Below are positions 61,601 through 64,000 of a stretch of DNA of 64,000 bases, piece after piece. A program made the translations under genes and the position numbers. Where the stretch lies: assembly GCF_017309185.1 (NCBI RefSeq), contig NZ_JAEKJZ010000001.1, forward strand, positions 2,711,573 through 2,775,572, given 5' to 3'. Below the pieces are notes generated by a model. It was not told the DNA's origin, ran no database searches, and saw only the letters and a list, made by a program, of their open reading frames with translations. Within the stretch, counting starts at the first letter, position 1; the number at the start of each line of letters is the position of its first letter. The stretch comes from Roseibium aggregatum. Its GTDB lineage: Bacteria; Pseudomonadota; Alphaproteobacteria; Rhizobiales; Stappiaceae.

Positions 61601-64000
61601 GCCAAGCGAAGTCCGGGCGTCATAGGCATCGACTGTTTCGATCAGGAATGTTTCGCCCGATCCGCTGCCGTTCACGACAAAGGTATCCGTATCCCGGCTT
61701 CTGCCGCCGTCCACGACATCGCTGCCGTCCCCGGCATTCCAGACGATGGTATCGTCGCCCTTGCCGCCGTCGATCACGTCATCACCGGCGCCGCCGATCA
61801 GAAGGTCGCTGCCTTTGCCACCGCGCAGGTCATCCTCGCCCGCGCCGCCATGAAGTTCGTCGTCGCCGGAACCTCCGATAAGAAGATCGTCGCCATCAAG
61901 CCCCGAGAGCAGATCGTTGCCGCGCCCTCCGAGCAGGGTATCGTCTCCCGCGCCGCTCTGGATGATGTCATGGCCGCCCTGACCATCGATCGCGATTCCG
62001 CCATCGTCGGCGTCGCTCAGATAGGAACTGCCGGTAACGATCACGTCGCCTTTGCCGGTTCCTTCGACCTGCTCTATGCCTTCGAGGGTTGCCTGTCCGA
62101 AATCGAGCAGGAAACCGGTCTTGGAAGACCCTTTGTCAAGAACAACCTTGTCGTCACCCTCGCCACCCAGAACCGTGTCGCTGGTGCCGACAAGACCGGT
62201 AACGGAAACATCCAAGGTGGTTCCGTCGCCGAGCATCACGGCTCGTGTTTCGTCTGCCTCCGAAACGGTTTCGGCTCCCAGAACGAAGGTATCGTTGCCC
62301 GCATTGCCGGCCAGGATATTCACTTGGCCATCATGTCCGATCAGGACATCGTCCCCGGCCCCGCCATAGGCATCCGCGATCCCGGCGACACCGTCGATAC
62401 CGACCACTGGCTGGCCGGTACCGGAAAGATCCGTCGCCGTATCGCCTGAGACCTTCTGTCCGTCGACCTTCGCAGCACCTTCGCCAAGGTTGATGAACAC
62501 ACCGGAGGTCAGGGCGGAGTAATCGATCGAGGAAATTTCGCCGGCCGCGTCAACCCGGATCGTGAATGTGCTGTCTGCGCTGACGTCACCATCGGAGTCC
62601 ACGGCATTGAAAGTAAATGTCAGATCGATGTAGTGCGCACCGTCGACGGGATCGGCGTGATCGAGCGGTTGCAGAAGGGTGAAATCGTAACTGCCCGCGC
62701 CGTCCTCGGACAGGGAAACGGTCAGGACGATGTTATCGGCCGCCAGATCGGACGGCTTCGCCCCGGTGTAGCCCACCAGAACGCCATCGATGGAAGTATA
62801 GGCAACCTCTGCACCGTTGGAGGTCAGCGCTGTGAGGGAACCGTTTGCATCGCTATAGGAAACAGGTGTCGCTTCGGAAAAGACAACACCGCGGCCGGAA
62901 TAGCTGTCATTCCCCCAGTCGATCCCGAGAGAAATGCCCTCCAGCATCGCACCGCTTTCCGTCGCAATGCCGTCTTCCGAGACTGTCTCCGTACCCGGTT
63001 CGCCCGCAACGGGGCTGTCATCGGCAACATAGATATTGGCTTGAGCGCTGTCGCTGTCGCCATCCCCGTCGGTGACGGTGAAGTTCATGCGCAGCGCGAT
63101 GACATCGTCTTCCCCGGCCTGAGGATGATCGAAGGCCAGCAGCTGTTCGTAGGTATACTCCCCGTCGGGGTCGATCATGATGGTGAAGGCAATCGTCGGG
63201 GTCTCGGCACCGTCATCGACAACACCCACAACCGTGATAACATCGTTTTCTTCGGAAACGTCCTGGGTAACCCGGTTGCCACCCACAAGCAGATCTTCGC
63301 CGGTCGCTCCAGCCCCGTCCGTCAGATCGAAACGCTGCACATGGCCGGCATCCGACTGAACCAGCAAGACCTCGCTGACGGCGGCTCCATCGGCGCCGGG
63401 AGTAAAGCTCAACTGACCCTGAATTGGCGTTGCAAGCGCACTCGCTTCATCGAGAGCGATATCGGATCCGCCGGAAAGCGCTTCCGGTCCGTCGTCGGCA
63501 AAGAGGATCGAGGAGCCGATGTCCACCGGGTCGCTCGACACCGCGTCGCCGTCCGCATCCGTGATCGTCAGGACCGCATAGACCTTGCCCGAAAGATCGA
63601 CCGTGTCGTCGCTGGACGTGCTGTCCGCGTTGTAGACAGACTGATATTGGACGATGCTCAGTTCATTCAGGTCCGCACCCGTAGCCACGTCGAACGCGCT
63701 CGCCATGTGGATCGCGAACACCGCCTTGCCGTTGTTCGCGCTCTCCGCATCGTCGATCCGCCCGACAACCAGCCCGTCTTCCAGGAAAAGGGTGATCGCC
63801 TCCCCTTCGCTGGTCACAAGACCGCTGTCCGGATTGTCCGCGTCAATCTGAAGCGTGAAGCTCTGCGCCTCCGGCGCGTAGAAGTCGGCGCCGTTGCCGG
63901 AATATCCCGAGTTCCCGTCGACGATGTCCTTCCGGGCGTAAACCGGTGCCGGCAGATCGCTGTCGCTGCCCGGATTGGCGACACCCGCAAACAGCGCCGC
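58694..64000 (-). CDS. Giant RTX/VCBS-type adhesin, 5' end beyond the window
   Basis: At least 1768 residues are visible, open to the right edge without a stop. Reading from the edge to the C-terminus: repeats resembling DUF5801 (LFADDGPE; 62500-63500), RTX nonapeptide blocks (GGAGDDVIDGG type; 61690-62430), a cadherin/VCBS repeat (60540-60850), a pre-peptidase C-terminal-like domain (60050-60400), calcium-binding EF-hand-like loops (DLNGDGVD, DSTIDARDD; 59640-60010), and a last RTX block with a C-terminal type I secretion target (58694-59110). The protein is strongly acidic. It is convergent with lapG (64 bases between stops) and is the probable cargo of the adjacent exporter. The N-terminal retention module and LapG site lie outside. 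Confidence 0.93.
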   Translation of the reverse strand, partial: AALFAGVANPGSDSDLPAPVYARKDIVDGNSGYSGNGADFYAPEAQSFTLQIDADNPDSGLVTSEGEAITLFLEDGLVVGRIDDAESANNGKAVFAIHMASAFDVATGADLNELSIVQYQSVYNADSTSSDDTVDLSGKVYAVLTITDADGDAVSSDPVDIGSSILFADDGPEALSGGSDIALDEASALATPIQGQLSFTPGADGAAVSEVLLVQSDAGHVQRFDLTDGAGATGEDLLVGGNRVTQDVSEENDVITVVGVVDDGAETPTIAFTIMIDPDGEYTYEQLLAFDHPQAGEDDVIALRMNFTVTDGDGDSDSAQANIYVADDSPVAGEPGTETVSEDGIATESGAMLEGISLGIDWGNDSYSGRGVVFSEATPVSYSDANGSLTALTSNGAEVAYTSIDGVLVGYTGAKPSDLAADNIVLTVSLSEDGAGSYDFTLLQPLDHADPVDGAHYIDLTFTFNAVDSDGDVSADSTFTIRVDAAGEISSIDYSALTSGVFINLGEGAAKVDGQKVSGDTATDLSGTGQPVVGIDGVAGIADAYGGAGDDVLIGHDGQVNILAGNAGNDTFVLGAETVSEADETRAVMLGDGTTLDVSVTGLVGTSDTVLGGEGDDKVVLDKGSSKTGFLLDFGQATLEGIEQVEGTGKGDVIVTGSSYLSDADDGGIAIDGQGGHDIIQSGAGDDTLLGGRGNDLLSGLDGDDLLIGGSGDDELHGGAGEDDLRGGKGSDLLIGGAGDDVIDGGKGDDTIVWNAGDGSDVVDGGRSRDTDTFVVNGSGSGETFLIETVDAYDARTSLGASLAGGTEIIVSRAVNGGGYEIVAQLQNIDDIVIDGASVSPSGPGIGVTVSGDFSSTDLDAATITIVGTTGDDVINVSDFTGSNAGGEQHILFVSNGGNDRIEGARASDVFDITGRIVSGVEVSGSGERMVSFEDGSTVVFTGETPVFVTDAGTQNETVVNLPPIAYGDAVSGEEDQVGGILGNVLADNGEGADLDLDGGSLSVVAETKATANGVVQIFENGDFIYTPAADFNGTDSFEYTLEDGQGGSNTAGVTVTVQSVNDPAEVSGETSGSVAEDGVTVVTGDLDHSDSDNADDVWQTVDQPAASDNGYGTFTVTAGGQWTYTLDKNHEALLDLDAGETLADTFTVYTEDGTSSLVSVTINGANELAYAVTYEIGTSAGTTLGTAFDLTGLNFVTSQDPDIGDSQQNPSVTISAQGTEGEWDYYRIDISEDGTELILDVDYGFSASQYYDAWMNLLDAAGNTIASNDDALTDSGGEGSAFPLDSYLSATLDAGTYYVQLGGFPDRPFESDYTYELQVSVVAPGDPIALDLNGDGVDLSASVAFDIDADGDLEEIGWAGPEDGLLVMDLDGSGAIENGTEVFSEIFNGGSFETSLEALASLDDNGDSTIDARDDAFEGIQVWRDANSDGAVQDGELIGLSELGIESIDLEAAAVSQPVDGNTVFAEGTFTRADGSNGTYVGFSFGAANEDGRESEETTRQSTAIAAGAALVLYTASAEEVAAGLAKVAVTGAPAHGEITVTDDFTVTFAADEGYEGPDTTQLELVFEDGSVVTRSLELDVLGADEVYATPTSEAQQADATATESQSNPVADAENGAVPQATPKITASVIAGDDGDNILVGTDGDDILAGGLGSDILTGGEGADTFVLSSLAEADVITDYTFEDGDKLDLGLLLDGAFGPGDDIDDFVRAQLDANGDIRIEVDLDGAGTDHGWQDAAVLQDHVSMGETIQIVLDTHGTEAGVDVTGA

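Noticed and set aside
58990..62430. Periodic repeats that might be read as a CRISPR array
   Set aside because: The repeats are in-frame GGxGxD coding units of variable spacing in a protein gene, not identical direct repeats with unique spacers.
60401..62449. A 682-codon plus-strand open frame inside the adhesin gene
   Set aside because: It is antisense to well-conserved RTX and VCBS repeats, and its length reflects GC-rich repeat coding. Its translation shows no family signature.

Overview
This 64 kb window is a GC-rich chromosomal stretch from an alphaproteobacterium. The gene families (DUF2336, DUF3126, BTLCP proteases, a folE-hisI pair, tandem PilZ, N-acetylglutaminylglutamine synthesis, three exact CtrA-type TTAA-N7-TTAA sites) point to Hyphomicrobiales, most likely a marine Stappiaceae member such as Roseibium/Labrenzia. 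That assignment is inference from gene content, not from a database match. I see no tRNA, rRNA, insertion sequence, prophage or CRISPR array.

Region 1 (1-5784) is the 3' part of a phosphonate operon. It holds a Dpp/Opp-type ABC importer (permease tail and two ATPases), an FAD-dependent amine oxidase of the phosphonate-linked class, phosphonoacetaldehyde hydrolase PhnX and a phosphonate-monoester-hydrolase-type enzyme. Together they can be read as uptake, de-esterification, oxidative deamination and C-P cleavage of an aminoethylphosphonate derivative.

Region 2 (5915-18400) has a secreted trypsin-like protease, NAD kinase and an Hpt protein. It continues with a minus-strand run rich in cell-wall proteins: a cytosolic-looking lysozyme/SH3/CHAP-like hydrolase, a peptidoglycan-binding protein, DUF2336 and a lytic transglycosylase preceded by a CtrA-type box. 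A nitroreductase/flavin reductase pair, an unknown secreted protein and an acyltransferase follow.

Region 3 (18420-46837) is mostly housekeeping and small accessory genes: thrS, an Lrp/AsnC regulator divergent from an EamA exporter, a radical SAM protein, yidD, an Fe-S scaffold, folE-hisI, a TPR methyltransferase, a CBS protein, rhomboid, PAS, tandem PilZ, a first BTLCP protease, gamma-carbonic anhydrase, cysE, hydrolases, a CinA-like protein, gpt, an L,D-transpeptidase, sfsA, trkH and a GGDEF/EAL protein. Two intergenic sites here share a 23-nt word (22/23 identical); each lies beside strong hairpins and may mark a small RNA or an intergenic repeat family.

Region 4 (46852-52141) is a MarR regulator divergent from a three-gene operon for the osmoprotectant N-acetylglutaminylglutamine amide (asnO, ngg, M42 peptidase).

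Region 5 (52410-64000) is a Lap-type adhesion locus. It has a TolC-like outer membrane protein, a LapB-like ABC transporter with a catalytically dead C39-like domain, a LapC-like adaptor and a LapG-like periplasmic protease. These face a giant RTX/VCBS adhesin whose N-terminus lies beyond the right edge. No LapD is visible. An exact CtrA-type box sits upstream of the secretion operon.
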